Positions 34,541-45,671 of a DNA stretch of 64,000 nucleotides are shown piece by piece. The position numbers were made by a program, and so were the translations under genes. Under the pieces are notes generated by a model, which made no database searches, was not told where the DNA came from, and saw only the letters and a program-made list of their open reading frames with translations. Where the stretch lies: contig JABSQO010000006.1 of assembly GCA_013215775.1 (NCBI GenBank), forward strand, positions 1 to 64,000, given 5' to 3'. This DNA comes from Piscirickettsiaceae bacterium. GTDB taxonomy: Bacteria; Pseudomonadota; Gammaproteobacteria; Nitrosococcales; Methylophagaceae. The number at the start of each line of letters is the position of its first letter. Position 1 is the first letter of the stretch.

Positions 34541-36211
34541 CTAGAATAAGCCGCTAATCTCACCCGTATCGCTAATATCAATCCGCTCACTGGCCGGTAT
34601 TTTAGGCAAGCCAGGCATAGTCATTATATCGCCACATAACACCACCATAAACTCGGCACCCCGAGATAATCGTACATCTCGTACCGCTAAAACATGGCCT
34701 TCAGGTGCACCACGTAAGCTTAAATCGCTGCTGAAGGAATAGGGTGTTTTGGCCATACACACTGGAATATGGCTATGAGTTTCACTGTAAGATTCAATCT
34801 TGTTAAGTACTTTCTTATCCGCCACCACTTCACTAGCACCATAGATTTTGGTCGCGACTGCAGTGATTTTGTCCCATAACGGTTGATCATCAGAATATAA
34901 GAACTGACATTCCGTTGTGGTTTCTTCCAACATCGTCACCACTGCTTGTGCTAGATCTTCAGCACCCGCACCACCTTCCGCCCAATGTTTAGCAATAACC
35001 GCTTTAGCACCATACGATTCAACTGTTGTCTTTACTAACTCAATTTCAGCATCGGTATCTTGTACAAAATGATTAATCGCCACAATACATGGCAAATTGA
35101 ACTGATCTTGTAGATTGCTAAGGTGACGTTTCAAGTTAGCCATGCCACGCTCTAGACCTTGCAAATCTTCATTCGCTAAGTCTTTAAATTCAACACCACC
35201 GTGATATTTTAATGCTTTTACTGTGGCAACAATGACTGCCATATCAGGTTTAATACCTGCTTTACGACATTTAATATCAATAAACTTTTCAGCACCTAAA
35301 TCAGCCCCAAAGCCTGCTTCAGTGACTACGTAATCAGTCATTTTCAATGCCATTTTAGTGGCAATAACTGAGTTACAACCATGAGCAATATTAGCAAACG
35401 GTCCACCATGAACAAAGGCAGGATTATTTTCTAATGTTTGTACTAAGTTTGGTTTTAATGCTTCTTTAAGCAAAGTTGCCATTGCACCATGGGCTTTTAA
35501 ATCTTTAGCCAAACGTGCAGTGCCATCTCGTGAATAACCAATAAGAATATTACCCAAACGTTCCTTTAATTCTTTAATCGAATTCGATAAACAAAAGATT
35601 GCCATCACTTCTGATGCCACCACAATATCGAAACCATCTTGGCGAGGGAAGCCATTCGCCGTGCCGCCTAAACCAACAGTGATATCACGTAAGGCACGAT
35701 CATTCATATCCATCACTCGTCCCCAAGTGATCTTGCGAACATCCAAGTCCAAAACATTGCCATGATGAATATGATTATCAATCATGGCAGCTAATAAATT
35801 ATGAGCAGCACCAATCGCATGTAAGTCCCCAGTAAAATGAAGATTAATATCTTCCATTGGAACAACTTGGGCATAACCACCACCGGCCGCACCACCCTTC
35901 ATACCAAAACAAGGTCCCATTGAAGGTTCCCGCACACAAACCATAGAGTCTTTACCAATACGATTTAAAGCATCACTCAAACCAATGGTAGTGGTCGTTT
36001 TTCCTTCACCAGCAGGCGTCGGACTCACCGCGGTTACTAAGATTAATTTGCCATCAGGTTGATCGGCCAAATCATCCATCACATCCAACGATACTTTCGC
36101 TTTATAACGCCCATAAGGATCCAGTTTTTGGGGATCTAAGCCTAAACGCCGTTCGACAAGTGGAATAATTTCTTCCATCGTGGCTTGTTGTGCAATTTCA
36201 ATATCTGACAT
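34541..36211 (-). CDS. fhs: Formate-tetrahydrofolate ligase
   Basis: This enzyme makes 10-formyltetrahydrofolate from formate, THF and ATP, linking formate to C1 assimilation and purine or serine synthesis. It has 556 residues. The ATP loop [18 protein letters not shown] (about 65-82), [22 protein letters not shown] and the [16 protein letters not shown] segment are typical. It stands alone with its own leader, and no other folate gene is adjacent. Its presence fits methylotrophic metabolism but is not proof of it. Confidence 0.97.
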   Translation of the reverse strand: MSDIEIAQQATMEEIIPLVERRLGLDPQKLDPYGRYKAKVSLDVMDDLADQPDGKLILVTAVSPTPAGEGKTTTTIGLSDALNRIGKDSMVCVREPSMGPCFGMKGGAAGGGYAQVVPMEDINLHFTGDLHAIGAAHNLLAAMIDNHIHHGNVLDLDVRKITWGRVMDMNDRALRDITVGLGGTANGFPRQDGFDIVVASEVMAIFCLSNSIKELKERLGNILIGYSRDGTARLAKDLKAHGAMATLLKEALKPNLVQTLENNPAFVHGGPFANIAHGCNSVIATKMALKMTDYVVTEAGFGADLGAEKFIDIKCRKAGIKPDMAVIVATVKALKYHGGVEFKDLANEDLQGLERGMANLKRHLSNLQDQFNLPCIVAINHFVQDTDAEIELVKTTVESYGAKAVIAKHWAEGGAGAEDLAQAVVTMLEETTTECQFLYSDDQPLWDKITAVATKIYGASEVVADKKVLNKIESYSETHSHIPVCMAKTPYSFSSDLSLRGAPEGHVLAVRDVRLSRGAEFMVVLCGDIMTMPGLPKIPASERIDISDTGEISGLF

Positions 36212-36282
36212 TGTTTTTTCCGACTATTTAATACCTTAGTATTATACTCAACTTTAAAAATAACTCACGTCTCAAAAGCGTA

Positions 36283-36891
36283 TCATTCGCCCCATCGTGG
36301 TGCTAACTGATTTTCAATATTTGCTTGATCCAATATCCGCGCGACAACAAAATCAACAATATCGGATATTTGTGTTGGTTTGAAATAAAAACCCGGATTA
36401 GGGGGCAAAATGCAGACACCTAAACGCGATAACTTCAGCATATTTTCTAAATGAATGGCTGAAAAAGGTGTTTCTCTTGGCACTAAAATAAGCTTACGAT
36501 TTTCTTTGAGCATTACATCTGCCGCACGGTTGATTAAGTTATTACTGCTGCCACAGGCGATTGAAGATAAGGTTCCCATAGTACATGGGCACACAATCAT
36601 GGTACCGACACAATGCGAACCACTGGCTAATGGCGAGCTCCATTGTTGCTCCCCATAGACTTTTAACAAGTCAGGTTCACATTGAAATTCATCCACCAAC
36701 ATTTTATGCACATCACTTGCTCTAGCGGGTAATGCCCAATCAAGCTCATCTGAAAAAACAATTCTTGCTGCTGCTGAAATCATTAGGTGCACAGTGAATT
36801 TTTGCTCTAACAATACTCCCAACAATCTCTGGCTATAGGCAGCACCAGAGGCACCGGTAAATGCTAATGCAATGTGTTTATTATCAATCAT
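36283..36891 (-). CDS. ubiX: Flavin prenyltransferase UbiX
   Basis: UbiX makes prenylated FMN, the cofactor of the UbiD decarboxylase in ubiquinone synthesis. It has 202 residues. The flavin-binding segments FTGASGAAYSQRLL (about 11-24) and VPRETPFSAIHLENM (about 137-151), and the CPCTMGTLSSIACGSSNNLI stretch, are conserved. It overlaps the mpl stop by a few bases, an arrangement also seen in pseudomonads. Confidence 0.96.
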   Translation of the reverse strand: MIDNKHIALAFTGASGAAYSQRLLGVLLEQKFTVHLMISAAARIVFSDELDWALPARASDVHKMLVDEFQCEPDLLKVYGEQQWSSPLASGSHCVGTMIVCPCTMGTLSSIACGSSNNLINRAADVMLKENRKLILVPRETPFSAIHLENMLKLSRLGVCILPPNPGFYFKPTQISDIVDFVVARILDQANIENQLAPRWGE

Positions 36892-38246
36892 CGTTCTGCC
36901 AATGCGGTTAATAGCCGCTGATGTATGCCACCAAACCCACCATTACTCATTATCAACACTTCATCCCCTGTTTTCGCTTCACTAGTCACACGAGCCACAA
37001 TTGCATCAATACTATCTTCAACGATTGCTTTATCTCCTAGCTGCTGTTGAATATCTAATAATGACCAATCCAATGCTTGGTCCTCAAATAAAATCACTTG
37101 ATCTGCTGCTCGCAATGAATCTGCCAATGTCTGCTGATGCACACCCATTTTCATGGTGTTTGATCGCGGCTCTAAAATGGCGATCAACTTACGATCACCA
37201 ATATTGGCTCGCAGACCATTAATGGTTGTTTCAATAGCCGTTGGATGATGGGCAAAGTCATCATAGACTTTCACACCTTGTTCTTCACCCCGTAATTCCA
37301 TCCGTCGTTTAATACCTTTAAATCTACCTAATGCATCACAGCCATGTTCAAAACTGACACCAACATGTCTTGCTGCTGCAATAGCGGCTAAGGCATTACT
37401 AACATTATGCATACCTATCATCGACCAGTTAACCGTACTCACTTTCTCACCATTAAAAGCCACATCAAACTGACTTCCATCATCTGCTATATTTAGGGCT
37501 CGTAACTGTCCCTCATTAAGACCTATCGTTTGTTGTGGTGTCCAACAGCCCATCCTTAATACATCATCAACAGCTTCCACGTGAGAAGGTGTAATGATCA
37601 AACCCTCTGAAGGAATTGTACGAATAAGGTGATGGAATTGTTTTTGAATAGCCGCTAAATCATCAAAAATATCAGCATGATCAAACTCTAAATTATTCAC
37701 GACCAAAGTCCGAGGATGATAATGAACAAATTTGGAGCGTTTATCAAAAAAGGCGGTGTCATATTCATCGGCTTCAATGACAAAAAATGGGGTTTCACCC
37801 AGTCGTGCAGTTTCACCAAAATTAGCGGGGACTCCACCAATTAAAAATCCAGGTGACATTCCAGCATCTTCTAAAATCCACGCCAATAAACTACTGGTTG
37901 TTGTTTTACCATGCGTGCCAGACACGGCCAACACCCAACGGTCTTGCAATACATTATCTGCCAACCATTGTGGACCGGATACATAAGGAAGTCCTTTATT
38001 AAGCACATATTCCACTGCTGGATTACCCCGAGACATGGCATTACCCATGACAACTAAATCAGGAGCCGGGTCTAAATGTTCTGCTAAATAACCTTCTTGT
38101 AAATTTATCCCTGCGGCGGCAAGTTGATCACTCATTGGCGGGTATACATTGGCATCTGAACCGGACACAGTCATCCCTAATGAGCGAGCCAATAATGCCA
38201 CTCCACCCATAAAGGTGCCACAGATCCCTAGAATATGAATATGCAC
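36888..38246 (-). CDS. mpl: UDP-MurNAc tripeptide ligase Mpl (murein recycling)
   Basis: Mpl rejoins recycled L-Ala-gamma-D-Glu-meso-DAP to UDP-MurNAc. It is 452 residues with the start I choose, a GTG at 38246 giving (V)HIHILGICGTFMGG, preceded by AGGGG. The frame stays open upstream to an ATG at 38279, but that would add non-homologous residues and overlap the next gene. The Mur ligase ATP loop SGTHGKTTTSSLL (about 110) and the C-terminal DFAHHPTAI motif are present. Confidence 0.95.
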   Translation of the reverse strand: MHIHILGICGTFMGGVALLARSLGMTVSGSDANVYPPMSDQLAAAGINLQEGYLAEHLDPAPDLVVMGNAMSRGNPAVEYVLNKGLPYVSGPQWLADNVLQDRWVLAVSGTHGKTTTSSLLAWILEDAGMSPGFLIGGVPANFGETARLGETPFFVIEADEYDTAFFDKRSKFVHYHPRTLVVNNLEFDHADIFDDLAAIQKQFHHLIRTIPSEGLIITPSHVEAVDDVLRMGCWTPQQTIGLNEGQLRALNIADDGSQFDVAFNGEKVSTVNWSMIGMHNVSNALAAIAAARHVGVSFEHGCDALGRFKGIKRRMELRGEEQGVKVYDDFAHHPTAIETTINGLRANIGDRKLIAILEPRSNTMKMGVHQQTLADSLRAADQVILFEDQALDWSLLDIQQQLGDKAIVEDSIDAIVARVTSEAKTGDEVLIMSNGGFGGIHQRLLTALAER

Positions 38247-38247
38247 G

Positions 38248-38760
38248 TCAAGCGACCCCTGAAATAACCAATGCAACAACTATCAATGACAAAATGGTAT
38301 AGGCAAGCGTCAACATAGCTGCCATACCGGGTTTAATCTCTAATGCGAATCGAAAAATATGTGCTGTTACCATCAAACTCCAGAACATGACCGCAATCAT
38401 CAACAGCATGGTGTAATTAGATAAGCGTTCTTGTTCACTCACTTGATTAAATAACATAACAATAGGTATACCAACAATACCGATACAGCTTCCTGCACCA
38501 GCCATCGCCGTTAATGTTTGTTTGTATCGTTTTTGTAGCCCACGGAAACTGAGTATCAACCAAACAAAAACCATCATCACCAGCACATCTGCCAAGCTAG
38601 TGAATAAACTGACATCCCAAGCACTATCCAGCCGACTGACAATCACACCTAATATGAAATAAACCAGTAAGGTTAATTTCAATAACCAATGAGATGATGG
38701 CACATCAGCAGGCCCAGCCTTAAACAGGCAAATATCAATAAAACGCATCGCAATATTCAT
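38248..38760 (-). CDS. Conserved inner-membrane protein of unknown function
   Basis: The protein has 170 residues with about five hydrophobic segments (roughly 27-45, 53-70, 84-104, 115-135, 147-168). The N-terminal motif FKAGPADVPSS just before the first helix resembles an uncharacterised membrane family that I have seen in other proteobacteria. No catalytic motif is visible. It ends one base before the mpl GTG start, so mpl may be translationally coupled to it. The function is unknown. Confidence 0.8.
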   Translation of the reverse strand: MNIAMRFIDICLFKAGPADVPSSHWLLKLTLLVYFILGVIVSRLDSAWDVSLFTSLADVLVMMVFVWLILSFRGLQKRYKQTLTAMAGAGSCIGIVGIPIVMLFNQVSEQERLSNYTMLLMIAVMFWSLMVTAHIFRFALEIKPGMAAMLTLAYTILSLIVVALVISGVA

Positions 38761-38808
38761 ACTTCCATCATACCGTGTCAGTGTTTAACAACAAAGTATT
38801 AAGACAAT

Positions 38809-38843
38809 AAAAAGCCTGATAATGACAACAATCACTATCAGGC
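38809..38843 (-). terminator. Intrinsic terminator after the beta-propeller gene
   Basis: On the minus strand GCCTGATA pairs perfectly with TATCAGGC over a 14-base loop, followed by TTTTTATTG. It lies about 30 bases after the stop of the propeller gene and before the membrane protein-mpl-ubiX group, separating the two units. Confidence 0.85.
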
Positions 38844-38873
38844 CAAGTTATATTTCTTGCGAAATCTTAGATA

Positions 38874-39827
38874 TTAATCATCAAGCGCTAAGCCCCAAGG
38901 AAAGCGACCTACTTCAATTTCCATGATTGATTTACTGGTCGCAGTATCAACAACAGACACTGTATGGCTCACACCATTAGCAGTATAAAGTGTTGAACCA
39001 TCACGACTTAATACCGCACCCCAAACACGCTTACCCACATCTGCAGTTGATTTAAGTTCCAATGTTTCAGCATCTAATATAGCCACCTTCGCTGCACGCC
39101 CCGTTGTCATATAGAGAGTCTTATCGTCTGGGCTTAATACTAAAGCCATTGGTTTTGATTTTGGTAGATCTACAACCACTTTCTTAATTATTTTACGCGT
39201 TGCAATATCGATAATTGCAACTTCATTACCAATTTCACTACTCACATAAGCGCGACTGCCATCACTATTAAACGCTAAACCTCGAGGACGAGCAGCCACT
39301 AGAATATTAGCAACAACCTTATGGGTTTCAGTATCAATCACATGCACCATATTCGTTGATTCACTGGTCACTAAAACAATGCTGCCATCAGGCGAAACGG
39401 CAACACCTTCTGGCTCTAAACCAACTCTAATTTCATGAATAATTTCACCCGTTGTCGGATTGAGCACGGTTGCTTTGGCATCATCTTCATTTGATAAATA
39501 CAAATTACCATTTGGATGAACATCAAATGTTTCTGGATCTTCACCTGCTTTCAATTTTCCTATTGTTTCCAAGGTTACAACGTCAACCATGGCAATAGCA
39601 TTCTCTTCACTTAATGCCACATAAAGTATTTTATGATCAGGTGATAAACCAATTCCTCGGGGACGATCGCCGATTTCTAATGTGGTTTCAACCTTACCTG
39701 TACGTGAATCAATCACACTTACCGAGTTACCTTTTTCATTGGTCACAAATAATCGATAGGTAGGATCGGCCCATGCTGATGTACTCATTAATACTAGTGT
39801 CGATAACAATATTTGTTTTAATTTCAT
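38874..39827 (-). CDS. Periplasmic YVTN beta-propeller, PQQ-dependent catabolism-associated family
   Basis: The protein has 317 residues. The signal peptide MKLKQILLSTLVLMSTSAWA ends at residue 20. The mature part is about seven propeller repeats of the form VIDTxTxKVVxxIxVGxxPxGxAxSPDG, starting FVTNEKGNSVSVID. This matches my recollection of the propeller family found beside PQQ-dependent alcohol oxidation genes, where its ligand is unknown. It follows the substrate-binding-like gene by 12 bases. It is likely periplasmic, perhaps a redox-partner or substrate-binding scaffold; no haem motif is present. Confidence 0.85.
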   Translation of the reverse strand: MKLKQILLSTLVLMSTSAWADPTYRLFVTNEKGNSVSVIDSRTGKVETTLEIGDRPRGIGLSPDHKILYVALSEENAIAMVDVVTLETIGKLKAGEDPETFDVHPNGNLYLSNEDDAKATVLNPTTGEIIHEIRVGLEPEGVAVSPDGSIVLVTSESTNMVHVIDTETHKVVANILVAARPRGLAFNSDGSRAYVSSEIGNEVAIIDIATRKIIKKVVVDLPKSKPMALVLSPDDKTLYMTTGRAAKVAILDAETLELKSTADVGKRVWGAVLSRDGSTLYTANGVSHTVSVVDTATSKSIMEIEVGRFPWGLALDD

Positions 39828-39839
39828 TTTATATTCTCT

Positions 39840-40634
39840 TTATTTACAGCTTATTAAACCTAGACTATCAAGACCACCTTTACTACCTCGAAGAGGCGCT
39901 TCAGCAGTAATTTTATTATCTTCGACAATCAATACTAACTGACGTAATTGTCCCGTATCACGGAACGTTGCACCAGCCCCTTTTTGACCATCAAATGCAA
40001 TATCATTTTTCAGATAATTCAATACAGTAGCCGCATCCGTACTTTGAGTACGTGCAACCGTATCTGACAACAATTTCACAGTAGCCCAACCGGCCCAAGC
40101 GTCATCATCCATAATGGCACCTTGTGCTTTTGTGAAGCGGATATTGAGCTGACTAGCAGCAAACTTTTTAAAGTCCTTATGCCAACCTTGAACAACTGCT
40201 GTTGATTGTGGATTTTTTGCTAGCCATTGTGCTAAGGCATCTTGCTTCATTTTCTGGCTCGCAGATATACTCAATACATTTTGCAAACAAGCTGAACGTA
40301 AAGCATCATCATCCGAAGAAATATTAAACACGGGTACATTAGCAAACTTTTCAACTTGAGCAACAGCCTTCACCTGCTCAGCATCTATCGCGAACAATAA
40401 TGCTGTGATTGAATCCAGTTTATCTAATTCCTCAACAGTGGTTGGCAGTATGCTGTATTTCTGACCTAAGAACTCACCCTGTATATTGGCCTCATCTAAC
40501 CCTTGTTGCATTCCTAGCCACACGCTACCTTCAGTTGGTCCAATATAATGTAGGCGCACATCTATCACCTCTGCCAATGCGGGTTGCATTGATAAGCACA
40601 ATAGAATTAACCACACTTTGATTACTAGTCTCAT
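39840..40634 (-). CDS. Periplasmic substrate-binding-like protein, PQQ-dependent alcohol oxidation system
   Basis: The protein has 264 residues. The signal peptide MRLVIKVWLILLCLSMQPALA is followed by VRLHYIGPTEGSVWLGMQQGLDEAN, the start of a branched-chain-amino-acid-type binding fold. It resembles the ABC substrate-binding family tied to PQQ alcohol dehydrogenases. As I recall the family is longer (around 350 residues), so this copy looks shortened in the middle. No ABC ATPase or permease is adjacent, and the pair with the propeller stands alone. Confidence 0.75.
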   Translation of the reverse strand: MRLVIKVWLILLCLSMQPALAEVIDVRLHYIGPTEGSVWLGMQQGLDEANIQGEFLGQKYSILPTTVEELDKLDSITALLFAIDAEQVKAVAQVEKFANVPVFNISSDDDALRSACLQNVLSISASQKMKQDALAQWLAKNPQSTAVVQGWHKDFKKFAASQLNIRFTKAQGAIMDDDAWAGWATVKLLSDTVARTQSTDAATVLNYLKNDIAFDGQKGAGATFRDTGQLRQLVLIVEDNKITAEAPLRGSKGGLDSLGLISCK

Positions 40635-40896
40635 ATTTTCTCCACTGATATTAGTCTATGTTCATCATACATCGTTTTCTTGAACAGATAATCAGGATTT
40701 TCTCCTAACGTAATACCGGAAATTCCTTAAAATATAAGACGTCATTTTTTGTATAAAGTTCGGGATATTTAAATTATCAATAGCAACATAGAGTTAGCTT
40801 TCTTCATGTTTGTTATTTCAAAATATAGCTTTTATATCTCAAGAAATCGCCTTTCGAGCCGATAAGAATTTTAACGATGGTGGAGTAGTACTACTT

Positions 40897-41169
40897 ATGA
40901 ATCAGTTAAATAAAAAAGCACAGGAATTAGACCTCCGAAATATCATGCAAGGTTTGGAAGAATTTGCCACCTTTATCAGTTTCCAAAGTAGCTACTCGGA
41001 TCTACGTATTATCAGTGTTGAATCTGTTGAATCCGAACGACAAGCCGCTGCCGTCAAACAAAGAGCCCAAGTTCATTCAATCCGGCAGCCTCAAACTCAA
41101 GCAGATCCTAAAGAATATAAACAAGCAGTACACAAATCACTGGCATTTCAAGATAAACAAATCCACTAA
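40897..41169 (+). CDS. Small hypothetical protein
   Basis: This is a 90-residue soluble, charged protein starting at the ATG at 40897 (MNQLNKKAQELDLRN), with GGAG 11 bases upstream. The frame is open further upstream to 40810, but without a ribosome-binding site. It is glutamine-rich in the C-terminal half, with no membrane segment, cysteine or motif I recognise. It is divergent from the substrate-binding gene and closed by a strong terminator, which supports it being a real gene. Function unknown. Confidence 0.6.
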   Translation: MNQLNKKAQELDLRNIMQGLEEFATFISFQSSYSDLRIISVESVESERQAAAVKQRAQVHSIRQPQTQADPKEYKQAVHKSLAFQDKQIH

Positions 41170-41173
41170 ACAT

Positions 41174-41202
41174 AAAAAAGCCCGAATCAATCGGGCTTTT
41201 TT
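41174..41202. terminator. Bidirectional intrinsic terminator between the small ORF and secF
   Basis: AGCCCGA pairs with TCGGGCT over five bases, flanked by A6 on the left and T6 on the right, so it works on both strands. It stops the small ORF (plus) and the yajC-secD-secF transcript (minus). Confidence 0.9.
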
Positions 41203-41226
41203 ATAACGATATTAGTCGGTGTTTAC

Positions 41227-42177
41227 TTACACTTGACTTCCATCTTCATTAATCTCTGCACCATCTTCTTTTTCTGGTGGTAATAAATCAGCCTTACTAA
41301 CACCCATCGCCAATACCGTATTGCTCGCAATATAAATTGATGAATATGTACCAATAATAATACCGAGTAATAATGCGATTGAGAAAGCGTGAATTACTTC
41401 ACCACCAAACACAAACAATGAAGCGACAACCAATAATGTGGTGATCGATGTCATTAATGTTCTACTCAAGGTGTCGTTCAAAGCACGATTGACAATTTCT
41501 TCCGGACTGCCTTTTCGCAATTTTAAGAACGTTTCACGGATACGATCAAATACCACAATAGTATCGTTGAGTGAATAACCGATGATGGCCAATATTGCAG
41601 CCAGTACCGTCAAATCAAAATCCATTCGAAATACTGAGAAAATACCTAACGTTATTAATACGTCATGTATTAGCGCAACAACCGAACCAATCGCAAAGCG
41701 ATATTCAAAGCGTAATGAAACGTATATCAAAATACCAAACAAGGCATATAACATCGCTAAACCACCCTGCTCTGTCAACTCTTCACCTACTTGTGGCCCA
41801 ACGAATTCAACTCGTCGCACATCAATGGTAGAGTCATGATTAGCTTGTAACGCTGATACAACCTTATTGCTTAATTCCGCCATGTTCTCCGATTCAATAA
41901 TCGGCAAACGAATCAATACCTCGTGTATAGAACCAAAATTTTGCACAATGGCATCTTTAAAGCCTCCTTGTTCTAAGGTGCTACGGATGTTAGTCAAATC
42001 CGCCTCTTCCTGATAAGCTACTTCAATCATGGTACCGCCGGTAAAATCGATACCAAAATTTAAACCTTGAGTCGCCAGAGATACAATTGATGCCACAATT
42101 AACAGGGCCGAGAATAACGCTGCTATTTTGCGTTTCCCCATAAAATTGAAGTTTGTTTTTTCTTTCAAAAATTGCAT
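41227..42177 (-). CDS. secF: Protein translocase subunit SecF
   Basis: SecF is part of the SecDF proton-driven accessory complex that pulls preproteins through the inner membrane. It has 316 residues from the ATG at 42177 (MQFLKEKTNFNFMGKRK), preceded by AAGGT. The longer open frame back to 42222 overlaps secD. The first periplasmic domain begins at FGIDFTGGTMIEV, and the membrane part carries the conserved GYSLNDTIVVFDRIRE. Confidence 0.96.
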   Translation of the reverse strand: MQFLKEKTNFNFMGKRKIAALFSALLIVASIVSLATQGLNFGIDFTGGTMIEVAYQEEADLTNIRSTLEQGGFKDAIVQNFGSIHEVLIRLPIIESENMAELSNKVVSALQANHDSTIDVRRVEFVGPQVGEELTEQGGLAMLYALFGILIYVSLRFEYRFAIGSVVALIHDVLITLGIFSVFRMDFDLTVLAAILAIIGYSLNDTIVVFDRIRETFLKLRKGSPEEIVNRALNDTLSRTLMTSITTLLVVASLFVFGGEVIHAFSIALLLGIIIGTYSSIYIASNTVLAMGVSKADLLPPEKEDGAEINEDGSQV

Positions 42178-42187
42178 AACGGTTACC

Positions 42188-44038
42188 TTAAATTGACAAG
42201 GTTGGACGTTTTTTACGTCCATAAATCAGATTGACTACCGCACGCGTACCCATGATGGCGGTAAACATTGAGGTTAGAATCCCAAGCGATAATGTCACGG
42301 CAAAGCCTTTAATGGCTCCAGTACCGAAGCTAAACAATACAATCGCGGCAATCAGCGTAGTGATATTGGCATCCGCAATAGTTGAAAAGGCCTTAGCATA
42401 ACCTGCATTAATGCTTGCCTGCGGGCTATTACCAATTCGTAATTCCTCACGGATCCGCTCAAAAATTAGTACATTAGCATCCACGGCCATACCGACAGTC
42501 AATACAATACCGGCAATACCCGGCAAGGTAAGTGTCGCTTGTAACAACGAAAGCAATGCCACAATTAGAACTAAATTTGCGGCCAAAGCTAAGTTTGCCA
42601 CAGCACCAAAGACTCGATACCAGATCACCATGAAAACAAGCACAAAGACAAAACCAATCATCACTGAAGCAAAACCTTTATCAATATTGTCTTGGCCAAG
42701 ACTGGGACCCACGGTTCGTTCTTCAACAATTTCAATTGGCGCAGCTAATGCACCTGCTCGTAACAATAAGGCTAAATCACGTGCTTCGGAAGTCGAATCT
42801 AATCCGGTAATTTGAAATCTCTTACTTAATTGGTCACGAATAGTTGCAACATTAATCACTTCTGGTAACTGGCGGCGTACTTTGACTATTTTGCCATTAA
42901 TTTCACGTGTTTCAGATTTAGACTCAATAAAGACAACGGCCATCGGATTACCGATATTGTCACGAGTTGCATTACTCATCGCCCGTGCACCTTTACCATC
43001 TAAGGTGATCGATACCGAGGGTGATCCATTTTGATCCAATGTTGAAGCAGCATTAATAATATGCTCACCCGTCAACATTACCCGCTTACTTAATAAGACG
43101 GGTCTACCATCACGGTGGTAATATAACTTTGAATTAGCAGGTACACGGCCATTTACCGCATCTTTCACATCATGTTCAAAATCGACCAAGCGGAATTCAA
43201 GTGTTGCTGTTGCTCCCAAAATCTTTTTAGCTTGGGCCGTATCTTGTACACCGGGTAATTGCACCACGATACGATTATCGCCTTGCTGCTGAACCGTTGG
43301 TTCAGCCACGCCTAATTCATTAATTCGATTTCGTAATGTAATAATATTTTGTTGCAATGCTAACGATTTTGTTTCACGGATAGCCACTTCGGTCAGCTTA
43401 AGAACCAGTGAAGGTGTGACGCTATTTTCCACAACTTGTACCTCAAGTTGGGGATATTCACGCGACATCTTATCTTCTGCTAAATCACGATGTTCTTCAC
43501 TACGAAAGCCAACCGTGACTTGAGTTGCTTCAATCTGAATTTTCTTATAACGAATTTTTTCATCTCGCAATAAAGTACGAAACTCACTGGCATAACCATT
43601 TAATGATTTTGTGACTGCCGCGTCCATATCCACTTCCATTAGGAAATGCACACCACCACGAAGATCCAAGCCTAAATTCATTGGTTCCGCGCCAAATGCC
43701 GCTAACCAAGCAGGTGTTGTCGGCGCAAAATTCAGTGCAATAATGTAATCACTATCGATGGCGTTATCTAGAACATCTTTCGCTTTAAGTTGTGTATCTG
43801 CATCTGCAAATCGCACCATTAAACGCTCGTCGACAAGCTCAGCACGACTATAGTTAATTGACTGAGCCTTAAGTGCTGTTTCTACCTCAACCATTAAAGC
43901 AAGATCTATTTTTCCATTACGACCCGCTGAAAGCTGAATAGCTGGATCATCGTCAAATAAATTAGGCAATGCAAATAAGACGCCTATGACTATCACGGCG
44001 GCGATCAATATATTTTTCCACAAAGGATAATGATTCAT
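42188..44038 (-). CDS. secD: Protein translocase subunit SecD
   Basis: SecD is the partner of SecF. It has 616 residues, the normal length. There is a TM helix near residues 8-25, then LGLDLRGGVHFLMEVDMD (about 121), the periplasmic P1 domain with QLPGVQDTAQAKKILGATATLEFRLV, and the C-terminal five-helix block with GMAVDANVLIFERIREE. The gene lies between yajC and secF in the standard order. Confidence 0.98.
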   Translation of the reverse strand: MNHYPLWKNILIAAVIVIGVLFALPNLFDDDPAIQLSAGRNGKIDLALMVEVETALKAQSINYSRAELVDERLMVRFADADTQLKAKDVLDNAIDSDYIIALNFAPTTPAWLAAFGAEPMNLGLDLRGGVHFLMEVDMDAAVTKSLNGYASEFRTLLRDEKIRYKKIQIEATQVTVGFRSEEHRDLAEDKMSREYPQLEVQVVENSVTPSLVLKLTEVAIRETKSLALQQNIITLRNRINELGVAEPTVQQQGDNRIVVQLPGVQDTAQAKKILGATATLEFRLVDFEHDVKDAVNGRVPANSKLYYHRDGRPVLLSKRVMLTGEHIINAASTLDQNGSPSVSITLDGKGARAMSNATRDNIGNPMAVVFIESKSETREINGKIVKVRRQLPEVINVATIRDQLSKRFQITGLDSTSEARDLALLLRAGALAAPIEIVEERTVGPSLGQDNIDKGFASVMIGFVFVLVFMVIWYRVFGAVANLALAANLVLIVALLSLLQATLTLPGIAGIVLTVGMAVDANVLIFERIREELRIGNSPQASINAGYAKAFSTIADANITTLIAAIVLFSFGTGAIKGFAVTLSLGILTSMFTAIMGTRAVVNLIYGRKKRPTLSI

Positions 44039-44062
44039 TTGGGTATCCTAAACGCTATAGGG

Positions 44063-44398
44063 TTATAGCTTTTTCAATGTACCTTTTGGCAACACTGAAC
44101 TGATTGATTCACGACGAACTTTAACGTCAACATTTTCTGCTATTTGGACAGTAATGGCATTGTCATTAATATTTAAAATTTTGCCCATTAAACCGCCATC
44201 TGTGACGACCTCATCACCTTTTGTTAATGCTGTTTGCATTTCCCGATGTTGTTTTGCACGCTTTGATTGAGGGCGAATCAACATAAAATAGAACAGCACT
44301 AATAAAACAATTGGAAAGGCAAAATCCATCACACCAGGTGATGAAGATTCACCCGCTGCCGCACCAGCAAAAGCAGGGGAGATTAATAAATCAAGCAT
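44063..44398 (-). CDS. yajC: Sec translocon accessory protein YajC
   Basis: This small membrane protein copurifies with SecDF. It has 111 residues, one hydrophobic helix (about 25-42) with the family signature FYFMLIRPQSKRAKQHREM right after it, and a soluble C-terminal domain (KGDEVVTDGGLMGKI). It is 24 bases upstream of secD. Confidence 0.97.
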   Translation of the reverse strand: MLDLLISPAFAGAAAGESSSPGVMDFAFPIVLLVLFYFMLIRPQSKRAKQHREMQTALTKGDEVVTDGGLMGKILNINDNAITVQIAENVDVKVRRESISSVLPKGTLKKL

Positions 44399-44480
44399 GA
44401 TTCGTCACTCTAAGTAATAAAAAAGAAAGCGATTATGCCATAGGCATGGCATCCCTTGATAGTTGGCAATAAATTAAAGA

Positions 44481-45620
<1,140 letters not shown>

Positions 45621-45671
45621 TCATCGCCATATCAGGTAGGATCATGCCATCACTATTTTGATGGAAGCGTC

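Noticed and set aside
40810..41169. Longer version of the small ORF starting at 40810.
   Set aside because: No Shine-Dalgarno is found at 40810, while GGAG precedes the ATG at 40897.
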